Counted from the first letter of the stretch, positions 40,256 to 48,835 are shown. The stretch: 64,000 nt of DNA from Cohnella candidum (GCF_003713065.1 NZ_CP033433.1:5225050-5289049); one strand, 5' to 3'. Notes: a model not told the origin generated them from the letters alone. Program-made: numbers and translations.

Positions 40256-41893
40256 ATGCTCAAAAAGAGCAACCTGCGTGGCAAAAACCTTGCGCTGCTT
40301 CTGGCCCTCGTCCTGACCTTCTCGGTCGTGCTGTCGGCTTGCGGCGGCAAAAACAACGAAGGCTCCGGCGCGTCGTCGCCGTCCGCTTCGGCTTCCTCGA
40401 AGCCGTCGGAATCGGCATCCGCTTCGCCTTCCGAGACGGCATCGTCCTCTCCGTCGGCGTCCTCCGGCGACATCGATCCTTCCAAGCTGCCGGAATACAA
40501 GCTGAAAATCGTTTGGGAAGGCCCGCCGCAGAAAGACGAAGAGGCTGTCGAAGCCAAAATCAACGAGTACCTGAAGGGCAAAATCAACGCCACCGTGGAC
40601 CTCGCTCCGATCGACTGGGGCCAATGGGACCAAAAAATGAACCTGATGATCGCGTCGCGCCAGGACATGGACGTCGTATTCACGGCCCAATGGAATGGAC
40701 ACGCAAACAACGTTTCCAAAGGCGCTTACCTCGCCTTGAACGATCCGAAAGGCCCGCAGGGCAACCTGCTCGAGCAATACGGCAAAGACATTATCGCGAC
40801 GCTGGATAAAGCGTTCCTCGAAGGCGCCAAAATCAACGGCTTCAACTACGGCATCCCGACGAACAAAGAGCTGGCTTCGCAAGCCGGCGTCATCTACCGC
40901 AAAGACATCGCCGACGAGCTCGGCATCACGGACCAACTCGACAAAGTGCAGACGGTCGCCGACCTCGAGCCGATTCTGCAAATCGTCAAAGAGAAGAAGC
41001 CGAACATCACGCCGCTGTTCTTCGCCAAAGGCGAAAACTTTAACGCGCACTATTTCGCTCAGCATGACTTCCTGGGCGACGCTTATCTGGACGGCCTGCT
41101 CCGCAAGGATCTGGACGACAGCAAAGTCATCTCCCGTTTCGAAGACAAAGGCTACATGGATCAGCTGCAGCTGACCCGCAAGTTTTTCAAAGAAGGCCTG
41201 ATCAACAAAGACGCTGCCGTTACCCAGCTGGGTACGCAAGATGCCATGAAGAAAGGCAACGTGTTCATGGTTACCTCGCAGCTGAAACCGGGTAAAGACG
41301 CCGAGTTCGGCAATGCGACCGGCCTCGCCGGCAAGCTGAAGCAAATCAATATCGGACCGCGCACCGTATCCACGGGCGAAACGGCAGGCGCCATGCTCGC
41401 AGTTTCCTCCACGTCCAAAGATCCGGCCCGCGCGATGATGTTCATCAACCTGATGCACTCCGACAAGTATTTGAACAACCTGGTCAACTTCGGCATCGAA
41501 GGCGTCCATTACGAGAAAATCAGCGAAAACCGCATCAAACCGGGTCCGAAAGCGGCCGACTACAACCCGGGCGTCGCATGGGAGCTGGGCAACCAATTCC
41601 TGAATCCGACGTTCGAGACGGAAGCCGAAGACAAGTGGGACCAATTCAAAATCTTCAACGAAGGCGCGCATCCTTCTCCGGCCCTCGGCTTCACGTTTAA
41701 CGTCGAGCCGGTCAAATCGCTGGCGGCCGTCCTCGTCAACATCCGCAGCCAATACGCGGACGCGGTCGAGTCGGGCTCCGTCGATCCTTCCAAAGCCGAC
41801 GAGTGGTATGCGAAGGAGAAAGCGAACGGCCTCGATAAAGTACTGGCCGAGAAGCAGAAGCAATTGGACGCGTTCCTTGCTTTCAAGAAATAA
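40256..41893 (+). CDS. Extracellular oligosaccharide-binding lipoprotein
   Basis: Solute-binding protein of 545 residues, larger than usual, of the LplA-like group. Lipobox LSAC (Cys about residue 27) and a Ser-rich linker. Body: YKLKIVWEGPPQKDEEAVEA, DMDVVFTAQWNGHANNVSKG, GFNYGIPTNKELASQAGVIY and a C-terminal domain resembling DUF3502 (GFTFNVEPVKSLAAVL). ATG 40256 follows AAAGGGAGG. Last gene of the transporter operon; codon use is strongly biased, suggesting high expression. Confidence 0.9.
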   Translation: MLKKSNLRGKNLALLLALVLTFSVVLSACGGKNNEGSGASSPSASASSKPSESASASPSETASSSPSASSGDIDPSKLPEYKLKIVWEGPPQKDEEAVEAKINEYLKGKINATVDLAPIDWGQWDQKMNLMIASRQDMDVVFTAQWNGHANNVSKGAYLALNDPKGPQGNLLEQYGKDIIATLDKAFLEGAKINGFNYGIPTNKELASQAGVIYRKDIADELGITDQLDKVQTVADLEPILQIVKEKKPNITPLFFAKGENFNAHYFAQHDFLGDAYLDGLLRKDLDDSKVISRFEDKGYMDQLQLTRKFFKEGLINKDAAVTQLGTQDAMKKGNVFMVTSQLKPGKDAEFGNATGLAGKLKQINIGPRTVSTGETAGAMLAVSSTSKDPARAMMFINLMHSDKYLNNLVNFGIEGVHYEKISENRIKPGPKAADYNPGVAWELGNQFLNPTFETEAEDKWDQFKIFNEGAHPSPALGFTFNVEPVKSLAAVLVNIRSQYADAVESGSVDPSKADEWYAKEKANGLDKVLAEKQKQLDAFLAFKK

Positions 41894-41913
41894 AGGGTTG
41901 TGTGTTCGTTCAG

Positions 41914-41940
41914 CCGCCGGCTTGCTGCCGGCGGTTTTTT
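41914..41940 (+). terminator. Rho-independent terminator of the second transporter operon
   Basis: Perfect 8-bp GC stem CCGCCGGC/GCCGGCGG, loop TTGCT, then TTTTTT. Confidence 0.93.
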
Positions 41941-42105
41941 CGTGGGCGGGGGCGTGGGTGGCAGGTGAAGGCGCGAAATCTTCGCAAATCCGCCACCGTT
42001 TGGGACGGGGCGGTTCGTTGACTTTCGTTGCGGCTTTCGCTAGCATTAAAATGTTGAACGGAATGTTCGGTAGATGTAAAAATACGCCGGGAGAGGAAGA
42101 TCGGC

Positions 42106-42888
42106 ATGGCCCGCAAACCCGGAATTCTCGTGATCAGCCACGGCTCCCGCGAGAGCGGATGGGTGGCGGCCGTCGACCATACGGTGAACGCTGCGCGAGC
42201 AGGTTTGCCTGCCGGTACGCCGGTGGAGACGGCGTTCCTCGAACTGGTCGAAGGACGGCTGATCCAAGACGGTCTCGACCGGCTGGAAGCAGCAGGCGTG
42301 ACGGAAGTGCTTGCTGTCCCGATGTTTCTATCGTCCGGAAGCACGCACGTGGACGAAATCGGTTGGGCGCTGGGCGCTTACCCGGAGGTTCGGACGGAGA
42401 CGGATCTGGAACCGTTCCGAGTCGGCGCCGAGTTGACGTACGGAAGGCCGATCGACGACGATCCGGAGATCGTGGACATTTTGCTGGAGCGGCTGTCCGG
42501 ATTGTCGGAAGATCCGGCGCGCGAGTGCGTGCTGCTGATCGCCCACGGCAGCGAATGGCCGGGCTTCCACGAAGCTTGGCGGAGGGGGCTCTCGTCCTTG
42601 GCTTCGTCGATTCGCGAGCGGGGCGGTTACGCGGAAACTGCGTTCGCCATGCTGCGCCCTGATATGGTTGCGGACACGGTGGGTAAGTTGCGGGAAAGGA
42701 ACCCTGGCGCTGAGGTGATCGCACTGCCGGTGTTTCTGAGCGAAGGGTATTTTACGAAGGAAGCCATTCCGCGCAGACTGGAGGGGCTGGGCTGCCGGTA
42801 TGACGGCAAGACGCTCATGCCGCATCCGCTCGTGGCGAAATGGCTGGAACGGCAAGCATCGGAGTGGCTGAGGAGCCGCCAGACATAG
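42106..42888 (+). CDS. CbiX/SirB-type sirohydrochlorin cobalt/ferro-chelatase-like protein
   Basis: Cytoplasmic protein of 260 residues made of two CbiX-like halves: ISHGSRESGW near residue 10 and LIAHGSEWPGFHEAW near residue 145, each with the metal-binding His of the chelatase fold. The family inserts cobalt or iron into sirohydrochlorin, but stand-alone members outside tetrapyrrole operons, as here, are of unproven function. ATG 42106 follows GAGAGGAAG. Confidence 0.82.
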   Translation: MARKPGILVISHGSRESGWVAAVDHTVNAARAGLPAGTPVETAFLELVEGRLIQDGLDRLEAAGVTEVLAVPMFLSSGSTHVDEIGWALGAYPEVRTETDLEPFRVGAELTYGRPIDDDPEIVDILLERLSGLSEDPARECVLLIAHGSEWPGFHEAWRRGLSSLASSIRERGGYAETAFAMLRPDMVADTVGKLRERNPGAEVIALPVFLSEGYFTKEAIPRRLEGLGCRYDGKTLMPHPLVAKWLERQASEWLRSRQT

Positions 42889-42926
42889 AGATGAGCTTTT
42901 AAGGTGGAAAAAGAGGGGATCGCGTT

Positions 42927-43880
42927 TTGGAAACCATTCGCGCAAGACTGATTTACAATCCGACCTCCGGCCGAGAGGAAGTGCGGCGGAGACTGCCCTC
43001 CATCCTGCAGCGGCTGGAGCGGGGCGGCATCGAGACGTCCTGCCATGCGACGGAAGGAGAAGGCGACGCGACGCGTGCGGCTTCCGAAGCGGCGCAGAGA
43101 GGGTTCGATATCGTGATCGCCGCCGGTGGAGACGGCACGCTGAACGAAGTGGTCAGCGGGCTTTCGATCCACGAAAATCGGCCGTCTCTCGGCATCCTGC
43201 CGCTCGGGACGACGAACGATTTCGCCCGCGCGCACGGCATTCCGAAGCAATGGGCGGACGCGTGCGATTTGATTACGCGCCGCTACACGCGTCCGGTGGA
43301 CGTGGGCAAAGCGGACGACAAGTACTTCATCAACATCGCCGGCGGCGGGTCGCTGACCGAGTTGACGTATGAAGTTCCGAGCAAGCTGAAGACGATGGTC
43401 GGGCAGCTTGCCTACTATATGAAGGGCCTTGAGAAGATCACGAGGCTCCAGGCCGTGCGCATGAAGATTAAAGCTAACGGCATGGAGGAGATCGATGAAG
43501 AGCTGATGCTTTTCCTCATCGCCAACAGCAGCTCCGTCGCGGGCTTCGACAAGCTGGCGCCGGACGCCAGTACGAACGACGGCGTGTTCGACGTGCTCGC
43601 GCTGCGCAAGTGCAACCTGGGCGAGTTCATCCGGATCGCGACGATGGTGATGAGGGGCGAGGTCATCAAGAACGACCCGCACTTCATTTTCTTCCAGAGC
43701 GATAAAATCGAGGTGGAGTCGGACAGCCGCGTGCAACTGAATTTGGACGGAGAATTCGGCGGGACGCTGCCGTGCACGTTTTCGATCCTTCCTTCGCATC
43801 TTAACGTGATCATGGATGAGCATGGGGAATCCTCGTACCGGCATGGCGCCGGAAACGGCAACGGACGGGGATTGGTTTAA
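42927..43880 (+). CDS. dgkB: Diacylglycerol kinase (DgkB family)
   Basis: Soluble lipid kinase of 317 residues, phosphorylating diacylglycerol to phosphatidic acid to recycle lipid from lipoteichoic acid synthesis. Hallmarks: YNPTSGREE, VIAAGGDGTLNEVVSGL, LGILPLGTTNDFARAHGIP and the late SDSRVQLNLDGEFGG. The start is TTG 42927 with AGAGGGGA 7 bases upstream. Its stop overlaps the rlmCD start (TAATG). The dgkB-rlmCD pairing is the same as in B. subtilis. Confidence 0.94.
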   Translation: METIRARLIYNPTSGREEVRRRLPSILQRLERGGIETSCHATEGEGDATRAASEAAQRGFDIVIAAGGDGTLNEVVSGLSIHENRPSLGILPLGTTNDFARAHGIPKQWADACDLITRRYTRPVDVGKADDKYFINIAGGGSLTELTYEVPSKLKTMVGQLAYYMKGLEKITRLQAVRMKIKANGMEEIDEELMLFLIANSSSVAGFDKLAPDASTNDGVFDVLALRKCNLGEFIRIATMVMRGEVIKNDPHFIFFQSDKIEVESDSRVQLNLDGEFGGTLPCTFSILPSHLNVIMDEHGESSYRHGAGNGNGRGLV

Positions 43881-45325
43881 TGAGCGGCGAGCGCGTACTG
43901 CCCGTTGTCGTCGGACAGATCGTGGAGAGCGAAATCATAGGTTTGACGCATGAGGGAGAAGGGGTTGGCCGGTATGAGGGCTATACCCTTTTTGTTCATG
44001 GGGCGCTTCCGGGCGAACGGGTTCGAGCCGAGGTCGTGAGCGTCGGGAAGTCGTTTGGCAAAGCCCGGATGAAAGAGATGCTGCAGCCGAGTCCGGAACG
44101 CCGGGCCGCTCCCTGTCCGATCTATGATTCCTGCGGGGGCTGCCAGCTTCAACACTTGGACTATCCTGCCCAATTGCACTGGAAGAGACGGCACGTGGTC
44201 GACAATCTCGTGCGGGTGGGCCGCCTTCCGGTTGAGGGAGAGAAGTTCGAGATCGCCGGGTTCTCGGGTCGGTCGTCGGAGCGGGCTCCGATCATCGTGC
44301 ATGAAACGATCGGCATGGCCGATCCTTGGCGGTACCGCAACAAGGCGCAGGTGCCCATCGGCAGAGGGGAAGCGGGGCTGATCGGAGGCTTCTTCGAGGA
44401 AGGCAGCCACGACATCGTCGACATGGAAGCTTGCCTCATCCAGCAGGAAGAGAACGAGGCGACGGTCCGCGCCGTGAAAGAAGCCGCGCGCGAGCTCGGC
44501 ATCACGGCGTACGACCGCGTAGCCGCACGAGGACTGCTGCGCCATGTGGTCGTTCGGCACGCCGCCACGACCGGGCAGCGGATGGTCGTACTCGTGACGA
44601 ACGGACGCGACATTCCGCACCAGGACGAGCTCGTCGGGCTGATCCGCCAGCGCGTGCCCCAGGTCGCCAGCATCGTGCAGAACGTGAACACGTTCCGCAC
44701 GCCCGTCGTTTTCGGCGAGCACACCCGCACGCTTTGGGGAGAGGACGTTATCTATGACGAAATCGGCGGCGTTCGGTTCGCCATTTCCGCACGCTCCTTC
44801 TTCCAGGTGAATCCGGAGCAGACGGAGCGGCTGTATCAGAAGGCGGTGGAGTACGCGGGTTTGACCGGGGAAGAGACCGTCGTCGATGCGTACTGCGGCA
44901 TCGGGACGATCACTTTGTTCCTCGCCCGTCACGCCCGCCGGGTATACGGCGTTGAGATCGTGCCGGAAGCAATCGACGACGCGCGGCGCAACGCCTTGAT
45001 CAACGGCATCGGCAACGTAGAGTTCGCGGTCGGACGCGCGGAAGTCGTGCTGCCCCGTTGGCAGCGCGAAGGCGTGTCGCCCGACGTCATCGTCGTCGAC
45101 CCGCCGCGCAAAGGCTGCGACTCCGCGCTGATCGCGACTATGCTGGAGCTTCGTCCGGCGCGGATCGTGTACGTGTCGTGCAACCCCTCCACGCTCGCGA
45201 GGGACTTGCGGCTGCTCGAAGACGGCGGCTACCGCACGGTCGAGGTGCAACCGGTGGACATGTTTCCGCATACGAGTCATGTGGAGTGTGTGGGGTTGCT
45301 GGAGAGAAATGGTACAGAGGACTGA
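43880..45325 (+). CDS. rlmCD: 23S rRNA (uracil-C5)-methyltransferase, RlmCD/RumA type
   Basis: RNA m5U methyltransferase of 481 residues. N-terminal TRAM domain (IIGLTHEGEGVGRYEGYTLF), the iron-sulfur cysteine motif CPIYDSCGGCQLQH, SAM-binding motif VVDAYCGIGTITLFLAR, VVDPPRKGC and the catalytic Cys in VYVSCNPSTLARD. Usual length. ATG 43880 overlaps the dgkB stop. It is the last core gene before the AT-rich island; the C-terminus and stop appear intact. Confidence 0.94.
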   Translation: MSGERVLPVVVGQIVESEIIGLTHEGEGVGRYEGYTLFVHGALPGERVRAEVVSVGKSFGKARMKEMLQPSPERRAAPCPIYDSCGGCQLQHLDYPAQLHWKRRHVVDNLVRVGRLPVEGEKFEIAGFSGRSSERAPIIVHETIGMADPWRYRNKAQVPIGRGEAGLIGGFFEEGSHDIVDMEACLIQQEENEATVRAVKEAARELGITAYDRVAARGLLRHVVVRHAATTGQRMVVLVTNGRDIPHQDELVGLIRQRVPQVASIVQNVNTFRTPVVFGEHTRTLWGEDVIYDEIGGVRFAISARSFFQVNPEQTERLYQKAVEYAGLTGEETVVDAYCGIGTITLFLARHARRVYGVEIVPEAIDDARRNALINGIGNVEFAVGRAEVVLPRWQREGVSPDVIVVDPPRKGCDSALIATMLELRPARIVYVSCNPSTLARDLRLLEDGGYRTVEVQPVDMFPHTSHVECVGLLERNGTED

Positions 45326-45428
45326 GAGTGCAATAGTGGATCGGGATTAGGGGGGGAATAGAGAAGAGTTGGAAAATGGACTTAATTGGGAGATCCTTGA
45401 TTTTAGATTTGAGCTTCTATTAATAGGA

Positions 45429-45453
45429 TAGGGGTTCGACTCCCTTCGTCTCA
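45429..45453 (+). other. tRNA/tmRNA 3'-end-like fragment, possible attachment site
   Basis: AGGGGTTCGACTCCCTT forms a 5-bp T-stem and 7-base loop (TTCGACT), followed by CGTCTCA, like the T-arm and 3' acceptor strand of a tmRNA or tRNA. No matching 5' acceptor strand or full cloverleaf is found in the 100 bases upstream, so only a 3' fragment is present. Such fragments are often left as att sites by islands that integrate into tRNA/tmRNA genes; this use is inference. Confidence 0.4.
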
Positions 45454-45637
45454 ATATTGAAAACCAGCTGCCAAAGCGGATTTCGACTTTTCTATGGTCA
45501 AATTATAGACATCTCGTAGACAAAGTATTTTAACTGTTCACTTAAATGAAGATCTTGTAGTAGCGTTATAGTAGTTAGGCATAAAATCAAAAAATGGTGC
45601 AATCGTTAAAAGCTATTTTGACGTCGAGATCATAACG

Positions 45638-45671
45638 AAGGTGTCGAAGATATTCGGCACTTTCTTTTTTG
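45638..45671 (+). terminator. Orphan rho-independent terminator
   Basis: GTGTCGAA/TTCGGCAC with loop GATA (one G-T), extended by A-T pairs, followed by TTTCTTTTTT. No intact gene precedes it; it may be left from a deleted gene. Confidence 0.75.
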
Positions 45672-45740
45672 TTTTATGGACTCATCCAGAAAAATTCAAA
45701 AGATAGCGCATATTATTACATGTGATTGGAGGTGGAGTTC

Positions 45741-45966
45741 ATGAGGAAGGGTTTGAATCTTAAATCCTCATCGATCATTTTGTTCGGTATGGGGTATTTT
45801 CGGGGGATCGTATTTCGCTGTTGATATTGTAAAAGAGCGTAACAGCAGCCATGCGACCAAAAAGAGCCTAAGCGAAGTCCAATCAGCAGCTCTGCCCGAT
45901 CCTATTGATGGGGTTCTGCTCCTGCAGCGCAACCAACGATTTCGCTATTCCTTAAGGTCAACTTAG
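45741..45966 (+). pseudogene. Frameshifted small membrane-anchored protein
   Basis: ATG 45741 behind GGAGGTGG starts MRKGLNLKSSSIILFGMGYF and stops after 27 codons. A shifted frame continues with GSYFAVDIVKERNSSHATKK and LSEVQSAALPDPIDGVLLLQ to a stop at 45964-45966. The joined product would have a membrane anchor and a soluble tail. The good ribosome-binding site and coherent second frame suggest a gene broken by one indel. Family not recognised. Confidence 0.4.
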
Positions 45967-46168
45967 CCGATCTGAAAAAGCGTACATCGTTCAAACCACC
46001 AACAATGATTATTATCTCGACCAAGAAGTTGATAAGCATCCCAACGTCCTCAGTTGGGCTTTGCTGATCCACGCAGTAATACGAATACATCTCGACTTCA
46101 ACACAGTTCTGTATGGTCACAATATGTTAAACGGTCAGATGTTGGGTTCCTTGTAGGAATTGTTTGAG

Positions 46169-46390
46169 ATGACCGAAAATGAGAAGCCAAAACTTCGGTC
46201 ATTGTTCGCAACCCCGACCCGCCAAATATTGTTCGAGACCGCTCCCGTCTATATCACCGACGAGATGGACCTCCTCTACACCAAGCAGGTATTAGCCACG
46301 AGTGCGGATCGGCAGTAGTTCAATGATCGGTTGGACAAGAAGAATGAGGTAAAGGGCATTCAGCCGAAGCGATCTTTCGACCTTCGATAA
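46169..46390 (+). pseudogene. Short frame interrupted by an in-frame stop
   Basis: ATG 46169 gives 49 residues (MTENEKPKLRSLFATPTRQI ... VLATSADRQ), a TAG at 46316-46318, then 23 more in-frame codons (FNDRLDKKNEVKGIQPKRSF) to TAA at 46388. The continued coding-like sequence suggests a nonsense mutation in an unrecognised small gene. A weak AGGAA site precedes it. Low confidence. Confidence 0.3.
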
Positions 46391-46521
46391 GATGCTAACC
46401 CTTTCGACTTGTTTCGGTCCAGTTGGAACAACGAATAGATTGGTAATAGTCGCAAAACAGGTAGCTTTTATTGTTAGGCAGGGAGTCGTGTTCAGTCCAT
46501 GTGAATTTTATTTTGCATTTT

Positions 46522-46608
46522 TTTTGCAAAATGGTATAAATTAATTGACTATAGGCAATGATAATTCATATAATAAAAGCATGATTTTGCAAAAATACTG
46601 CAAAATGA
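46522..46608 (+). promoter_or_regulatory. Promoter of the rloAB pair with TTTTGCAAAA palindromes
   Basis: TTGACT (46545-46550), 18-base spacer, TATAAT (46569-46574): a strong sigma-A promoter. The palindrome TTTTGCAAAA lies upstream at about 46522-46531 and downstream at 46585-46594, with a half-like CTGCAAAATG at 46599-46608. Paired palindromes on both sides of the promoter suggest a repressor site. Confidence 0.65.
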
Positions 46609-46624
46609 AATGGAGGTAATAGTC

Positions 46625-47974
46625 GTGCTCCTTGAATTCAGGACCAGAAACTTTAAATCCTTTCAAGATGAGTTAGTTTTCTCAATGACACCAGCACCTA
46701 AACAAAAAGGTCTGGACTACAGTATCCTTAAGGAAAAGATAGGCATCAAGCTTCATAAGGGGTTAAGTTCGGCAGTTATTTATGGACCGAACGCATCCGG
46801 TAAAACCAACATCATTGGTGCAATGGATGTTATGAAGAACATCGTGTTAAGAGGGCATATACGGAACGTCGATAACAAGTCCCATGCAAATCCCGCATCC
46901 ACTCAGTTGGAGTACATCCCTAATAAGGATAACCTTAATAAGGTTCCAGTAGACTTCGGTATTAAATTCATTGACAAAGGCTATTTGATCGAATATAAAC
47001 TGTCTTTGGATCTCGGACGATTTCTGGATGATGAGTATAAGCGCAGGGTCTTATCAGAAGTTCTTTATGTGGATGAAAAAGTAATTTTCTCTAGAGACAA
47101 GGCTGAGATAGAATTTCCTAAAGCACCTGAATTCATTAAAAAGTTCATAGACGGATTCGATAGAAATGATGCTCGAGTTGCTATTAAACTTGTGCAGAAA
47201 AACTTGAACAGGGAAGAGCTGTTCCTGATGAACGGCTTCAAGAATATGTTCAGTTCGTCATTGGTAAGCATTATAAGTAACTGGTTCGAAGATAAATTCA
47301 TGGTTTTCTGCCGAGCGGACTCCTTGCAAGTAAAACCCTCGAACTCCAAGAAGGCTACTCTCTATCTCAGTAATGTCGTTAATCAAGCAGCCCGCATTTT
47401 TGGGGTGAATTCGAATGCTTTGGGATATTTGGAGAACGACGATGATTCGGAGCCTAAACTGGTTTCACTTGTTGGTGGCGATGAAGGAAATAGACATGTT
47501 CAAGCAGAAGACTTCGAGTCCTTTGGAACAATCCGTTTCGTCAACATGTTTCCAATAGTTCGGAATGCTCTGTTGTTAGGGGGCACATTAATAGTTGATG
47601 AGTTCGACGCATCAATTCACCCCATAGCCCTAATGTCCCTTGTTAATGTCTTTCATAACGATGAGCTGAACAAGAAGAATGCACAGTTAATCTTCAACAC
47701 CCATAACCCGATATTTCTCAACTCGAACCTGTTTAGACGGGATGAGATAAAATTCGTAGAGCGTGATGAAGTTACTTTCTGCAGCAATCATTATTCGCTG
47801 TCCGATTTTGGCACTTCCGGCAGAGAGGGTGTAAGGAACGGCGGCGACTACATGAAGAATTACTTTGTCAACCAGTACGGGGCTATCAAAGACATCGATT
47901 TTACCTCTGTTATTGAAAGCCTATGGGAAAGCAGAGGTGAACTGATTCAAGATGCCACCGATCAAGAAGAGTAA
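46625..47974 (+). CDS. RloA-like AAA ATPase (AbiL-type defence system, ATPase subunit)
   Basis: ABC/SMC-like AAA ATPase of 449 residues of the AAA_15/OLD-related group found in phage-defence pairs. Start LLEFRTRNFKSFQDELVFSM is typical of the family; Walker A YGPNASGKT with Lys60, Walker B LIVDEFDASIHP with Asp325-Glu326, and the switch region IFNTHNP follow. I chose GTG 46625 because GGAGGT lies 7 bases upstream; ATG 46610 overlaps that site. It overlaps the RloB gene by 23 bases. The family is thought to sense infection and license the TOPRIM effector; that role is inferred from related systems (AbiL, PARIS, Gabija). Confidence 0.85.
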   Translation: MLLEFRTRNFKSFQDELVFSMTPAPKQKGLDYSILKEKIGIKLHKGLSSAVIYGPNASGKTNIIGAMDVMKNIVLRGHIRNVDNKSHANPASTQLEYIPNKDNLNKVPVDFGIKFIDKGYLIEYKLSLDLGRFLDDEYKRRVLSEVLYVDEKVIFSRDKAEIEFPKAPEFIKKFIDGFDRNDARVAIKLVQKNLNREELFLMNGFKNMFSSSLVSIISNWFEDKFMVFCRADSLQVKPSNSKKATLYLSNVVNQAARIFGVNSNALGYLENDDDSEPKLVSLVGGDEGNRHVQAEDFESFGTIRFVNMFPIVRNALLLGGTLIVDEFDASIHPIALMSLVNVFHNDELNKKNAQLIFNTHNPIFLNSNLFRRDEIKFVERDEVTFCSNHYSLSDFGTSGREGVRNGGDYMKNYFVNQYGAIKDIDFTSVIESLWESRGELIQDATDQEE

Positions 47975-48611
47975 TAAACAATATTTTTTCACAGTAGAGG
48001 GCGAAACAGAGAAGTGGTACCTTGATTGGCTTCAAGAAGCAATCAACGCTGAGCTTGCGGCTAAGCATACAGTATCGATAAGAAGTAAGGTCGAAAAGAA
48101 CCCGTTAAAATTTGCGAAGGGCATTCCGATTATTGACAAAGTCGAAATTACTCATTGGTTTGATTACGAAAGTCATGACCATATTGAGGGCTTCCTTAAG
48201 GTTTTGGATCTGCTAAAACTAGCAAATAGCCTTACGGGTAAGCAAATTAAGTACCATTTGGGGTATAGTAACCTGACTTTCGAGCTCTGGATGGTTTTGC
48301 ATAAAGAGGACTGTAATGCCCATGTCGAACATAGATCCCACTATCTTCGTAATATTAATAGCGCCTACGATGAACGGTTCACTGAACTCGGAACGTATAA
48401 GCATGAGAGCAACTTTAAGCGTGTACTTAGGAAGCTAACGCTGAATGAAGTAAGGGATGCAATAAGAAGAGCCAATAGAATAATGCAACGTCATGAGGAA
48501 AACGGTGTGCGACCTCTCGAGTACCGAGGTTTCGAATATATTCGGGAAAACCCTTCACTTACAGTCCATGAATCGGTCGCTAAGATCCTTCAGGATTGTG
48601 GACTTCTATAA
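47952..48611 (+). CDS. RloB-like TOPRIM effector (AbiL-type defence system)
   Basis: Protein of 219 residues of the RloB family. The TOPRIM-like acidic motifs are visible: Glu16 in FTVEGETEKWYLDWL and Asp71 in THWFDYESHD, in the order expected for a metal-dependent nuclease. It starts within the ATPase gene (23-base overlap), with GAGGTG about 11 bases upstream. RloA/RloB pairs are often linked to Type I restriction loci, as here, and act as abortive-infection systems in related cases (AbiL). The nucleic acid target is not known. Confidence 0.85.
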   Translation: MPPIKKSNKQYFFTVEGETEKWYLDWLQEAINAELAAKHTVSIRSKVEKNPLKFAKGIPIIDKVEITHWFDYESHDHIEGFLKVLDLLKLANSLTGKQIKYHLGYSNLTFELWMVLHKEDCNAHVEHRSHYLRNINSAYDERFTELGTYKHESNFKRVLRKLTLNEVRDAIRRANRIMQRHEENGVRPLEYRGFEYIRENPSLTVHESVAKILQDCGLL

Positions 48612-48627
48612 CATCATACTCATTGAA

Positions 48628-48655
48628 GAAGGCGACCTGATCAGGTCGCCTTTCG
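48628..48655. terminator. Perfect palindromic hairpin after rloB
   Basis: A 24-base perfect palindrome with AAGGCGACC/GGTCGCCTT arms around TGATCA, 17 bases after the rloB stop. Only a short T run follows. It separates the rloAB unit from the sigma-factor operon. Confidence 0.75.
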
Positions 48656-48752
48656 TGCGTCTTATGGTAATTGCAGATTCATTTAAAATCGTTACATGGC
48701 TTTATAGAGACCATGCTGGATGTCCTTTATAATGTAATAACCAGTCACTTTA

Positions 48753-48793
48753 GAATTTTGGTATTGCAATACCAAAATTCAATATGGTATTAT
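48753..48793 (+). promoter_or_regulatory. 28-bp perfect palindrome over the promoter of the six-gene operon
   Basis: GAATTTTGGTATTG (48753-48766) is followed directly by its exact reverse complement (48767-48780). A further half-site TGGTATT lies at 48785-48791. A plausible promoter, TTGCAA (48764-48769), 18-base spacer and TATTAT (48788-48793), has its -35 box at the palindrome centre, so a bound dimer would block it. A second possible -10 (TATAAT at 48728-48733) lies upstream. Confidence 0.7.
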
Positions 48794-48835
48794 TTCCTTA
48801 ATGTTAGAAGATATATGACGAGGAGGCCAAAGGAA

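Larger units (their letters stand above)
45326..46624. other. Boundary region of the AT-rich island with decayed frames
   Basis: About 1.3 kb with no intact gene. It holds, in order, a tRNA/tmRNA 3'-end-like fragment (45429-45453), a hairpin terminator (45638-45671), two broken short frames (45741-45966 and 46169-46390) and the promoter region of the rloA gene. Base composition drops from GC-rich to AT-rich within the first 150 bases after rlmCD. No integrase or insertion sequence is seen. Confidence 0.6.

Noticed and set aside
45326..45453. Complete tRNA gene ending in the T-arm-like fragment
   Set aside because: No 5' acceptor strand matching CGTCTCA, D-arm or anticodon arm is found upstream; only a 3' fragment can be supported.
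45902..46120. 72-codon minus-strand frame in the island boundary
   Set aside because: GTG-type start without a ribosome-binding site and opposite the tail of a broken plus-strand frame; no family recognised.
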